Source of the DNA: Limnohabitans sp. 2KL-1
Lineage (GTDB): Bacteria; Pseudomonadota; Gammaproteobacteria; Burkholderiales; Burkholderiaceae_C
NCBI RefSeq assembly: GCF_003063435.1
Contig: NZ_NESL01000006.1
Span: 109,476 to 173,475 of the forward strand
Reading direction: 5' to 3'
Length of the DNA: 64,000 nucleotides
The position numbers and the translations under genes are program-made. Under the pieces are notes generated by a model that worked only from the letters and a program-made list of their open reading frames with translations, was not told where the DNA came from and ran no database searches. Below are positions 34,304 to 43,640 of the stretch, in pieces. Each line of letters opens with the position of its first letter. The stretch's first letter is position 1.

Positions 34304-35944
34304 TCAGGCCAAGTGCAGGATCAGGCCGCCAAACGGCTCGAAGGCCAGTGCGTTGTCCGCGATGCTGCCGCCCGTGAGGCCCGGCAGGGCCAGCACTTGA
34401 GCGGGCTGCATGTCGGTGGGCAGGGTCAGCGTGGCCGTCTGGTCGCTGAAGTTGAAAGCACACAGCACGCGTTGGCCCTCGTGCTCGCGCACAAAGGCCA
34501 TCACCTGCGGGTGCACCGGCAGCAGGGTTTGCTCGCCGTGGATGAGTGCGGGTTGCGTGCGACGCCATTGCAGCAGCTGGCGATAAAAGTTCAGGTGCGA
34601 AGCCACGTCTCGCTCTTGCACATCGGCCGCCAGCGGGCGGTAGGCCTCGGTGTAGGGCAGCCAGGCTTTGGTTGTGCCGTCGCCAAAGCCGATGTCGGCC
34701 GCTTGGCTGGCCCAGGGCATGGGCGTGCGGCAGCCGTCCCGGCCTTTGTATTCGGGCCACATGGCGATGCCCGGTGGGTCTTGCAGGTCTTCAAAGGCGA
34801 TGTCGGCTTCGGGCAGGCCCAACTCGTCGCCCTGGTACAGGCAAGGCGAGCCGCGCAGGCACATCTGGAAAGCGGCCGCCAGGCGCAGCTTTTGCAGGTT
34901 GCGCTCGGGGCCACCCCAGCGCGAGCCGACCCGCTCCACATCGTGGTTGGCCAGGGCCCAAGACGGCCAGCCGCCTTGGCTCTTGTCGGCAAACTTCTGC
35001 ATCAGGCCGTGCAAATAGGGGGCGCTTGAATCCTTGCCCAGCAAGTCAAAGCTGTAGGCCATGTGCAGCTTGTCGCCATCGCTGGTGTAGGCGGCCATGG
35101 TGGCAATGCTGTCGTCGGTGCCGATCTCGCCCACCATGGTGGTGTTCGGGTACTGGTCCACCAGGGCGCGCAGTTTCTTGAAAAATTCAAGGTTCTCTGG
35201 GCGCTCTTTGTCATACACATGCCACTGCCAGCCGTAGGGGTTGACGTCGGACACGGTGTTGTCGCCTTCCTTGGCTCCGCCCCGGCCGGGGTTGTTGCGC
35301 AGTTCCTTGTCGTGAAAGTAAAACGGTGCGGTATCCAACCGGTAGCCGTCCACACCCAGCTCCAGCCAGAACTTGACGGTGCCCAAAATGGCCTCGACCA
35401 CTTCCGGGTTGTGGAAGTTCAGGTCAGGTTGGCTGGCCAAAAAGTTGTGCAGGTAGTACTGCTTGCGGCGGGTGTCCCATTGCCACGAGCTGCCACCGAA
35501 CACGCTCAGCCAGTTGTTGGGCGGGTTGCCGTCGTCCTTGGCATCGGCCCAGACATACCAGTCGGCTTTGGCATTGGTTTTGGAGGCGCGGCTTTCGACA
35601 AACCAGGGGTGCTGGTCCGAGGTGTGCGAGAGCACCTGGTCGATCATGACCTTCAGTCCCTTGGCGTGTGCGGACTCCACCAGGGTGCGGAAATCGTCCA
35701 GCGTGCCAAACAGCGGATCGACATCGCAGTAGTCGCTCACGTCGTAGCCAAAGTCCTTCATCGGGCTCTTGAAAAAAGGCGACAGCCAGATCGCGTCCAC
35801 GCCCAGGCTGGCCACGTAGCCGAGTTTGGCGGTGATGCCCGGCAGGTCGCCCACGCCGTCGCTGTTGCTGTCGGCAAAAGAGCGGGGGTAGATTTGGTAA
35901 ATGACGCCGCCGCGCCACCAGTTGTTGTTCGGTGCTTTGCTCAT
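34304..35944 (-). CDS. Cytoplasmic alpha-glucosidase, alpha-1,4 type (GH13)
   Basis: A 546-residue GH13 enzyme without signal peptide. Regions: VIYQIYPRSFADSNSDGVGD, MIDQVLSHTSDQHPWF, nucleophile Asp204 in DGYRLDTAPFYF, acid/base Glu273 in MVGEIGTDD and Asp335 in WALANHDVERV. The residue after the nucleophile is Thr205, the form linked with alpha-1,4 specificity (maltose and maltodextrin hydrolysis). Sequence style (GYDVSDYCDVDPLFGTLDDF, NDPAGxGG-like NNPGRGGAKEGD) matches proteobacterial AglA-type maltases (GH13 subfamily 23 as I recall). It lies 22 bases after malG in the mal operon and complements the 1,6-type enzyme two genes downstream. Confidence 0.93.
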   Translation of the reverse strand: MSKAPNNNWWRGGVIYQIYPRSFADSNSDGVGDLPGITAKLGYVASLGVDAIWLSPFFKSPMKDFGYDVSDYCDVDPLFGTLDDFRTLVESAHAKGLKVMIDQVLSHTSDQHPWFVESRASKTNAKADWYVWADAKDDGNPPNNWLSVFGGSSWQWDTRRKQYYLHNFLASQPDLNFHNPEVVEAILGTVKFWLELGVDGYRLDTAPFYFHDKELRNNPGRGGAKEGDNTVSDVNPYGWQWHVYDKERPENLEFFKKLRALVDQYPNTTMVGEIGTDDSIATMAAYTSDGDKLHMAYSFDLLGKDSSAPYLHGLMQKFADKSQGGWPSWALANHDVERVGSRWGGPERNLQKLRLAAAFQMCLRGSPCLYQGDELGLPEADIAFEDLQDPPGIAMWPEYKGRDGCRTPMPWASQAADIGFGDGTTKAWLPYTEAYRPLAADVQERDVASHLNFYRQLLQWRRTQPALIHGEQTLLPVHPQVMAFVREHEGQRVLCAFNFSDQTATLTLPTDMQPAQVLALPGLTGGSIADNALAFEPFGGLILHLA

Positions 35945-35966
35945 GGTGTTTGCAATGAAAAAAAGT

Positions 35967-36799
<833 letters not shown>

Positions 36800-36803
<4 letters not shown>

Positions 36804-37720
36804 CGGGCGTCCTCGGCAAGTTTCACGCGGGCCAGTCGCAAGAAGACAACGGCCGTCAGCATGATGATCAGAAACAGCGAGGTGGAGGCGGCCGAGCCGT
36901 AGCCCATGTTGCCGTACTCCACCATTTCGCGGCGCACAAAGCCCGACATGCTGATGGTGGTGCTGCCGTTGGCGGTCAGCACATAAATCAGGTCAAACAC
37001 CCGCAGCGAGTCGAGCAGCCGAAACACGATGGCCACCAGGAGAGGCTGGCGGATCAGGGGCAGCGTGATCTTCCAGAACACGCGCAGCGGGTGCACGCCG
37101 TCCACACGGGCCGCTTCGTAGCAGTCCTTGGGCACAGTTTGCAGCGCAGCCAGAATCAACAGGGCCATGAAGGGCGTGGTCTTCCAGACATCGACCATGA
37201 CCACCGTCCACAGCGCATAGCTGGGCTCGGCTGTCCAGGCGATCTTGTGGGCGATCAGACCGGCATTCACCAGCATGTTGTTGATCACGCCAAACTGGTC
37301 GTTGAGCATCCAGCCCCACATCTTGGCCGACACGATGGTCGGGATGGCCCAGGGCACCAGCACGGCGGTGCGCACAAAGGCCCGGCCCTTGAAGTCCTGG
37401 TTGAGCAGCAGAGCCAGGCCCAGACCGGTCAGGGTTTCCAGGATGACGGAGACCACGGCGAAGCTGAAGGTGTTGCGGATCGACACACCCCAGTCGCCGG
37501 CCCAAAAGCCTTCTTCGTCGTTGGGGTTGAAGAACAGGCCGTATTCACCGAAGTAGTTTTCCAAGCCGACAAACTGGCCTGCGGCGATGTCGTTGATGTT
37601 GGTGTCGGTGAAGCTGAACCAAATGGAGCGGGTCAGCGGCCACACCGCCACGATCAGCATGAGCACGATCATGGGGGTGAGGAAGAGCCACGCGGTGCGG
37701 ATTCTGGAGTTCATGGGCAT
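36800..37720 (-). CDS. malF: Maltodextrin ABC transporter permease (MalF-type)
   Basis: Second channel subunit, 306 residues, six predicted helices. It lacks the long periplasmic P2 loop of E. coli MalF, as is usual in non-enteric CUT1 systems. The first helix is AWLFLTPMIVLMLIVAVWPL, and the EAA loop is CYEAARVDGVHPLRVFWKIT followed by LPLIRQPL. The start codon lies immediately after the malE stop, and its own stop overlaps malG. A segment DVWKTTPFMALLILAALQTV is typical for trehalose/maltose-type permeases of this class. Confidence 0.93.
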
Positions 37721-38986
37721 TTACCAGTGTTTGCGGCGGATTTGCTTGAGGCGGGATTCGAGCTTCTTGACGGCTTCTTCGCCCGTGGCGCGTTTGGACA
37801 TGACCTCGTGCGCTGCGTTGTAAAAACTCTGGCTGACCTGCGGGTATTTCAGGCCGGTGGCGGTGGTGGGGCGGGCCACGCTGTTGGCAAAGACCTCCGA
37901 CAGGCTCGACATGAAGTCGTTGGCGCTCACGATGTCCTTGTCCTGGTAGAGCGCGGGCAGCGTGGGGTTGAACGAGCCGCCAATTGCCCGCGCTTTTTGC
38001 ACCTGGGCGCTGGTCATGTACATCACCAGATCGGCGGCAATCGCCGCGTTTTTGCTGTATTTGGACACCCCCAGGTGCCAGCCGCCCAGCGTGGCGGCGC
38101 TGGGCTGACCGGGCAGTTTGGCGATGCCCACTTTGCCTTTGACCAAGCTGTCATCTTTTTGCAGCAAGGCCCAGGCGTAAGGCCAGTTGCGCATGAACAA
38201 GGCGTTGGCGTTTTGGAACACGCCGCGCGCCTCTTCTTCTTCGTAGTTGAGCACGCCCACCGGCGCGATGGTGCCGATCCAGGACGCGGCCATGTTGAGG
38301 GCCTTGGCGGCTTGTGCGTTGTTCACGGTGATTTGCCCTTGGGCATCGACCACGGTGCCGCCGCCGCTGCCGCTGACCCATTCGAGCGCATTGCAGCTCA
38401 GGCCCTCGTAAGCCTTGCCCTGGAACACATAGCCATGGAAATCCTTGTCGCCTTTGGCGCGCTCACCGGCCTGCACTTTTTGCGCGATGGCCGTGAGTTC
38501 TTCCCAGCTGGTGGGCACTGGCAGCTTGTATTGGGTCAGCAGGTCTTTGCGGTAATACAGCAGGCCGGCGTCGGTGTACCACGGCATGGCCAGCAGGCGT
38601 CCGCCCACGGTGTTGTTGGCCACGATGGCCGGAAAGTGCTGGTTTTCCAGCCCTTTGCTGAACGGCTTGAGGTCCTGCAAATGGTCTTTCAAAACCCCGG
38701 GCCAGGCGGTGTCGACCTGCAGCACATCGATGTCGCCGGATTGGGCGGCAAACAGCTGGCGGTACAGCGCCAGCTTTTCGGTTGGGCTGCTGGGCGGTGA
38801 AAAGTTCTTGATGCTGTGGCCGGTTTTGGCGGCCCATGCATTGGCGTGCTTGAGGCAGAACTCCACATCGCTGCCGCTGGGTCCGCAGGTGATGGTGATT
38901 TCCACCGCCTGGGCGCTGTGGCCCAAGCCCATGGCCAGCAACAGGCTGGCCAGTGTTTTGGAGAGTGTTTTTTTCATGGATCTCAT
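37721..38986 (-). CDS. malE: Maltodextrin-type ABC transporter periplasmic binding protein
   Basis: Periplasmic sugar-binding protein of the CUT1 family, 421 residues. Signal peptide KKTLSKTLASLLLAMGLGHS, then AQA, with the mature protein starting VEITITCGPSG. Family features include IDVLQVDTAWPGVLKDHLQDL and MPWYTDAGLLYYRKDLL, then WEELTAIAQKVQ. It resembles trehalose/maltose-binding proteins (ThuE/AglE style) more than E. coli MalE. I kept the first ATG (MRSMKKT) because it overlaps the pulA stop as ATGA; the second ATG, three codons in, is also possible. Operon position, directly after an exported pullulanase, supports maltodextrin binding. Confidence 0.92.
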   Translation of the reverse strand: MRSMKKTLSKTLASLLLAMGLGHSAQAVEITITCGPSGSDVEFCLKHANAWAAKTGHSIKNFSPPSSPTEKLALYRQLFAAQSGDIDVLQVDTAWPGVLKDHLQDLKPFSKGLENQHFPAIVANNTVGGRLLAMPWYTDAGLLYYRKDLLTQYKLPVPTSWEELTAIAQKVQAGERAKGDKDFHGYVFQGKAYEGLSCNALEWVSGSGGGTVVDAQGQITVNNAQAAKALNMAASWIGTIAPVGVLNYEEEEARGVFQNANALFMRNWPYAWALLQKDDSLVKGKVGIAKLPGQPSAATLGGWHLGVSKYSKNAAIAADLVMYMTSAQVQKARAIGGSFNPTLPALYQDKDIVSANDFMSSLSEVFANSVARPTTATGLKYPQVSQSFYNAAHEVMSKRATGEEAVKKLESRLKQIRRKHW

Positions 38987-41844
38987 GGGTGGGTCTTGGC
39001 TGCACCTGCGACGCTGGCGCTGGGCAAAACCCAGGCCATGGCGGTGCGGGCAGGCACTTCAAACTGTCCTGTGGCCGGGTCAAAGCGGGCCGCCACGGCC
39101 GGACGTCGGTCGGCGGCCTGCGCATGCAGGTGCACCGGGTGCAGGCTCAGGGCCTGTCCGCGCTGCGCGCTGTCGGCCACGGTGTGGGCGCGGGTGTCCA
39201 CATTGATCAGCAGCACCATGGCGTCAAAGTTGGCACCCTGGAGCACATGGCCATTGAGCGCTTTGCCGTCCAGGTGGACGGCAATCACCGCCGGGTTTTG
39301 CGTCGGGCCAACGTTGAAAAAGCGCAGCCGCTGTTCGATGTCTTGCGCTGTGGGCAAGCGCAGCAGCGTGCTGCTGGCGCGGATCTTGAGCAGGTCGCGG
39401 ACAGCGTCCCGCGCAAAAGCGATGTCGGCCGGGGTGGGCTGCAGGGCCGGGTCGGCCAGCAGCTCGCGCATCAGGGGCCAGAGGTGGCCGTTGTCCTGGG
39501 CGGGCGGCAGGCCGGTGCCGAAATGGTTGTGCTGGTAAGTCCAGTCGAGGCGGTTGAACCAGTCGCCCGAGTCGTAGCTGTTGCCGTCGAGCGACTTGGA
39601 GCGCAGGATGTCCTGCCCTGCATGGAAGTAAGCCACACCCTGACTGAAGGCCACCAGGGCCGAGCCGAGCACCTGCACGCGGGCGCGCTCTGCGGCGCTG
39701 GTGCTTCGGGGCAGCTTGAACGCCAGGCTGTCCCAGAGCGTCATGTTGTCGTGGTTTTCCACATAGTTGACCACTTCGGAGGGCGCTTGCGTGTAGCCGG
39801 TGGGCTGGTCGCCGTAGGGGATGTCCTGCAGGGTGCGGCGCTCGCCGGTGAAGGTGGTCATGGCATAGCTGCGCAGCGAACCGGCCAGACTGGCGCGCAC
39901 CTGGTCGGCGACTTTCATCAGCGCTTGTGGCGTTTGTTCGGGTCTGGCCTGGGTGTTGGGGTTCAGCACCAGACCACTGATGTAACCCTGGTCGGCCTGA
40001 ATGCGTTCGGGTGTGTCGCTGGCACTGCCGCCGCGCACCGCGTCGCGCAGCCGGTCGTTGAAGGTGCCAATGCCTGTGCCGTTCAGTGAGAGTTGCGAGG
40101 CTTGCACAAAGCGGACTCCGTGGGCCACTTCGCCAAAGTTCCAGCCTTCGCCGATGAAGTCGATGCGCCTGCCTAGGGCGCTGTGGAGCCGCTTTTGCAT
40201 GCGCACCATGGCCGAACGTGGCTGATGCCCCATCAGGTCAAAGCGGAAGGAGTCGATTTTGTAGTGGCGCGCCCACAGCAGCACCGAGTCGGACATGAGC
40301 TTGTCCATCATGATGTGCTCGGTGGCGGTGTTGTCGCAGCAGGTGGAGCGCTCGACCACGCCTTGCGCGTTCAGGCGCTGGTAATAGCCCGGCACGATGC
40401 GGTCAAGCACCGACTGCGCATGCTGGCCCGAGGCCGAGGTGTGGTTGTAGACCATGTCCATGCCCACCCGCAGACCGGCACGGTGCAGGGCCAGCACCAT
40501 CTGGCGAAACTCGACCACGCGTCGGCGGCCATCGTGGGCGGTGGTGGCGTAGCTGCCCTCGGGCGCATTGAAGTGCAGCGGGTCATAGCCCCAGTTGAAG
40601 CAGTCTTGAGCGGCCACGGCTTTGACGGCGGCTTGCTGGCTGTCGCTGGCCGCATGGCCCGATAGGTGTGGCGTGATGTGTGGCGTGACGCAGCCGGTTT
40701 CGGGCACGCTGGCCAGATCAAACACCGGCAGCAAATGCACATCGGTCATGCCCGCACGGGCCAGCGCCTTGAGGTGTTGCATGCCGCGTGACTGGCCATG
40801 CGTGAAGGCCATGTATTTGCCCTGGTGTGCGGGGGGCACGCTGTCGTCGCTGATGGAGAAATCCCGCACATGCAATTCATAGACCGCCATGTCGGTGGGC
40901 TGGCTCACGGTGGCGGGGGGGGCATCGTTGGCCCATCCAGCAGGTTGCAGGGCGGGGTCGTTCAGGTCGAGCAGCTGGCTGCGCTTTGAGTTGGCATTCA
41001 GGCTGACGGCATACGGGTCGGTCACCCGGTTGCGCACCCGGCCCACGCCCGGCACATGCACGGTGACGGCGTATTGGTAATAAGCCCCTGTGGCGCTGGC
41101 GGGCAGGGTGCCTGACCAGACGCCGCTGGCGGCGTCACGCTGCAAAGTCTGCAGGCTGCTGGCCAGTGCGTCCGGTCCGGGGTAGGTGCACAGCTGCACC
41201 TGTTCGGCGGTGGGCGCCCACAGACTCAGCTGCGTGCGAGGCCCCTGCATGCGCGGGCCCAGCACCTTGCGTGCGGCAGTGGGTGCAAACAGGGCGTCCA
41301 GTGCACCGGGCAACTGCACGCGGGTCGAAGCGACCACCTTGCCCTGTGCGTTTTCTTGCACCAGCACCATTTGCCGGGTGTGCAGCTCACGCAGGGCGGC
41401 CGGGTTCATGGGCGGCAGTTGCAGCACCACCCCGGCCCCGGCAAACCCGAAGCGCCGGGTCAGATGCGGGGGCAAGGCCTCGGTCCGCGTGTTCAGGCTC
41501 AGGCGTTCTTCAACGCCCACCGCGGCCTGGCCGACAGGCGCTTGCAGCAGGCCCGCACGCGACACCAGCAGGCTGAAGCGGTGGCCCGAAGTGGTGTCGG
41601 CCATGCCCGGCCAGATCAGTTGATGGCCATCGAGCCAAAGGGCTTGCGCCGTGGTGCTCCAGGGGTTGGCTTTCAGCACGGTGGCCTGTTGCGGGTTGTC
41701 GCAGACCGCCGCGGTGGCTGCGCGGTCTTTCTCAGCAACCCCGCCCATTTGTGCATGCACGGCCTGAGACACCAGCAGCGCGCACAGAGCCGCCCACACC
41801 GCCTTAGGGCGGCCTGTGACCATGATCGACAAACAAGAAGGCAT
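38983..41844 (-). CDS. pulA: Exported pullulanase-type alpha-1,6-glucosidase (GH13)
   Basis: Debranching enzyme cutting alpha-1,6 links in pullulan and starch, 953 residues. A signal peptide ([18 protein letters not shown]) is followed by N-terminal beta modules, a CBM48-like region ([20 protein letters not shown]) and the GH13 barrel with the pullulanase start [14 protein letters not shown]. Catalytic set: [15 protein letters not shown], nucleophile Asp536 in [11 protein letters not shown], acid/base Glu566 in [10 protein letters not shown], Asp699 in [10 protein letters not shown]. It matches the Gram-negative pullulanase-type family (GH13 subfamily 13 as I recall). No lipobox is evident. 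First gene of the minus-strand mal operon, with stop overlapping malE. Start could also be the second ATG seven codons on. Confidence 0.93.
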   Translation of the reverse strand: MPSCLSIMVTGRPKAVWAALCALLVSQAVHAQMGGVAEKDRAATAAVCDNPQQATVLKANPWSTTAQALWLDGHQLIWPGMADTTSGHRFSLLVSRAGLLQAPVGQAAVGVEERLSLNTRTEALPPHLTRRFGFAGAGVVLQLPPMNPAALRELHTRQMVLVQENAQGKVVASTRVQLPGALDALFAPTAARKVLGPRMQGPRTQLSLWAPTAEQVQLCTYPGPDALASSLQTLQRDAASGVWSGTLPASATGAYYQYAVTVHVPGVGRVRNRVTDPYAVSLNANSKRSQLLDLNDPALQPAGWANDAPPATVSQPTDMAVYELHVRDFSISDDSVPPAHQGKYMAFTHGQSRGMQHLKALARAGMTDVHLLPVFDLASVPETGCVTPHITPHLSGHAASDSQQAAVKAVAAQDCFNWGYDPLHFNAPEGSYATTAHDGRRRVVEFRQMVLALHRAGLRVGMDMVYNHTSASGQHAQSVLDRIVPGYYQRLNAQGVVERSTCCDNTATEHIMMDKLMSDSVLLWARHYKIDSFRFDLMGHQPRSAMVRMQKRLHSALGRRIDFIGEGWNFGEVAHGVRFVQASQLSLNGTGIGTFNDRLRDAVRGGSASDTPERIQADQGYISGLVLNPNTQARPEQTPQALMKVADQVRASLAGSLRSYAMTTFTGERRTLQDIPYGDQPTGYTQAPSEVVNYVENHDNMTLWDSLAFKLPRSTSAAERARVQVLGSALVAFSQGVAYFHAGQDILRSKSLDGNSYDSGDWFNRLDWTYQHNHFGTGLPPAQDNGHLWPLMRELLADPALQPTPADIAFARDAVRDLLKIRASSTLLRLPTAQDIEQRLRFFNVGPTQNPAVIAVHLDGKALNGHVLQGANFDAMVLLINVDTRAHTVADSAQRGQALSLHPVHLHAQAADRRPAVAARFDPATGQFEVPARTAMAWVLPSASVAGAAKTHP

Positions 41845-41882
41845 GTGAAAAATGAGGTGGTACCCGGAATGGCTTGAATTAT

Positions 41883-41982
41883 CGTAATAAAACTACAAAA
41901 ATGGACAAAACAGAACGCTTAACTAGGGTAATTACTTAGACTTTGACCTGCGTAAGTGGTGAAAATCTGTAGCTTTCCTACA
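41883..41982. promoter_or_regulatory. Divergent mal control region with HexR-like palindromes
   Basis: Between the divergent pulA and amylase genes lie CGTAATAAAACTACA (41883-41897, 39 bases before pulA) and TGTAGCTTTCCTACA (41968-41982, 48 bases before the amylase ATG). Both approximate TGTARTnnnAYTACA. A further motif CTAGGGTAATTAC sits at 41923-41935. The arrangement suggests one regulator governing both starch operons, most simply the HexR-domain protein encoded at 22559-24445. Confidence 0.5.
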
Positions 41983-42029
41983 TTTCACGGTCATTCCACC
42001 GTGGCGCATCGGGCGCTGCGCGGACGCCG

Positions 42030-43640
42030 ATGCCATCCATGCCCTGTCTGTCTCGTTTGTTCTGTGGGTCCAAAGTCCTTGTGGCTTGCGTGTTGGCGGC
42101 TGCTTTGTCGGCCCCATTGGCCGGGGCACAAGTCCCTGTTGACCTCAGCCCCGTGCCCGCGCAGTTGCGCCCCAGTGCCTTGTCCGAGGGCTGGCAGCAC
42201 GGCGCGTTCATGGAGATTTTTGTGCGCAGCTGGCGCGACGGCGACGGCGACGGCGTGGGCGATTTGCGCGGCCTGACCCAGTCGCTGGACGATCTGCAAA
42301 AGCTGGGTGTGCGGGGCCTCTGGCTGATGCCCATCACCCGCAGCGCCGACGGTGACCACGGCTATGCCACCACCGACTACCGCGACATTGAACCGGCCTA
42401 CGGCACGCTGGCCGACTTTGACGAACTGATCCGGCAGGCCCATGCCCGGGGCATCGGCGTGATCATGGACTATGTGGTCAACCACAGCGCAGACACCCAT
42501 CCGCTGTTCGTGCAAAGCGCGCGCGACCCGGCAGGGCCTTACCGCACGTGGTTTGAGTGGCGGCAGACGCACCCCGAAGGCTGGGACATCTGGGGCCGCG
42601 ATCCGTGGGTCAGCACCGGTCAGGGCAGTTATCTGGCCACCTTTGGTGCGCCCATGCCCGACTTCAATTTGCGCCACCCGCCCGTGGTGGCCTACCACCA
42701 GGACAGTCTGCGTTTTTGGCTCAACCGGGGGCTGGACGGCATGCGGCTCGATGCCGTGCCGCACCTGATCGAAAACAGCGCCCAAGACTGGAACGACCAG
42801 CCCGAAAGTCGCCAGCTCACGGGTGATCTGACGCGCCTGATCAAGTCCTATCCGGGCCGCTATGTGGTGTGCGAAGCCACCGCCCAGCCGCGTGCGTATG
42901 CCAACACCGAAGTCTGCGGTGGCTCGTTTGCCTTTGGTCTGGAGAGCCAAATCGTGCCGGCCGCGAAAGGTGACGAAAAAGCCATCCGGGAGGTGGCGCA
43001 GTATTTCGTGTCGGCACCCCACACGCTGGCCACGTTTGTCTCCAACCATGACCGGTTTGCCGGACAGCGGCTGTGGGACCAGGTGGACGGCAACGAAGCG
43101 CAGTACAAGCTGGCCGCTGCCACCTATTTGCTGTTGCCGGGCACGCCCTTCATTTATTACGGTGAAGACATCGGCATGGCCGGGGCGCAGGGCCTGACGG
43201 AGGACCCCAAACTCCGGGGGCCGCTGAGCTGGGCACCCGATGCCCGAACCGGCGGGTTCACCACCGGCCAGCCTTACCGGGCATTGGCCACCAATGTGGC
43301 CACGCACTCAGTGCAGGGCCAGCAGCGTGACCCGCAATCGATCTGGTCGTTCTACCGCGACATGCTGGCGCTGCGCAACAGCCGCGTGTCGATCGCCCGG
43401 GGCAGCTACGAGTTTGCCCAGACGCAGGGGCAGGCCATGGCCTACCAGCGGCGCTTCGGCAAGGAGCACAGCCTGGTGGTCATCCATTACGGACAGCAGC
43501 CCGCGACCCTGACGATCGAGGGGCTGGCCCCCGATGCCAGGTTGCGACCGCTGTACCCTGCGGGCGCTGCACGCCGCCTGTCATCGCGTCAGCTCACCGT
43601 GCCCGCCCAGTCGGTGCAGGTGTTTGCTTTGGAGGAATGA
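42030..43640 (+). CDS. Exported alpha-amylase-family enzyme (GH13)
   Basis: A 536-residue exported glycosidase with a signal peptide (KVLVACVLAAALSAPLAGAQ). GH13 regions: MEIFVRSWRDGDGDGVGDL, GVIMDYVVNHSADTHPLF, nucleophile Asp241 in DGMRLDAVPHL, acid/base Glu282 in YVVCEATAQPR and Asp341 in TFVSNHDRFAG. A C-terminal beta-domain follows. It resembles periplasmic alpha-amylase/alpha-glucosidase-like enzymes that trim maltodextrins. First gene of the plus-strand amylase operon, divergent from pulA, with stop overlapping the next start (ATGA). No good Shine-Dalgarno is visible; ATG at 42039 is an alternative. Exact product specificity cannot be stated. Confidence 0.92.
   Translation: MPSMPCLSRLFCGSKVLVACVLAAALSAPLAGAQVPVDLSPVPAQLRPSALSEGWQHGAFMEIFVRSWRDGDGDGVGDLRGLTQSLDDLQKLGVRGLWLMPITRSADGDHGYATTDYRDIEPAYGTLADFDELIRQAHARGIGVIMDYVVNHSADTHPLFVQSARDPAGPYRTWFEWRQTHPEGWDIWGRDPWVSTGQGSYLATFGAPMPDFNLRHPPVVAYHQDSLRFWLNRGLDGMRLDAVPHLIENSAQDWNDQPESRQLTGDLTRLIKSYPGRYVVCEATAQPRAYANTEVCGGSFAFGLESQIVPAAKGDEKAIREVAQYFVSAPHTLATFVSNHDRFAGQRLWDQVDGNEAQYKLAAATYLLLPGTPFIYYGEDIGMAGAQGLTEDPKLRGPLSWAPDARTGGFTTGQPYRALATNVATHSVQGQQRDPQSIWSFYRDMLALRNSRVSIARGSYEFAQTQGQAMAYQRRFGKEHSLVVIHYGQQPATLTIEGLAPDARLRPLYPAGAARRLSSRQLTVPAQSVQVFALEE

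Noticed and set aside
33311..35029. Plus-strand frame of about 570 codons opposite malK and the alpha-glucosidase
   Set aside because: Low-complexity composition and no motif; the opposite strand carries complete Walker and GH13 motifs.
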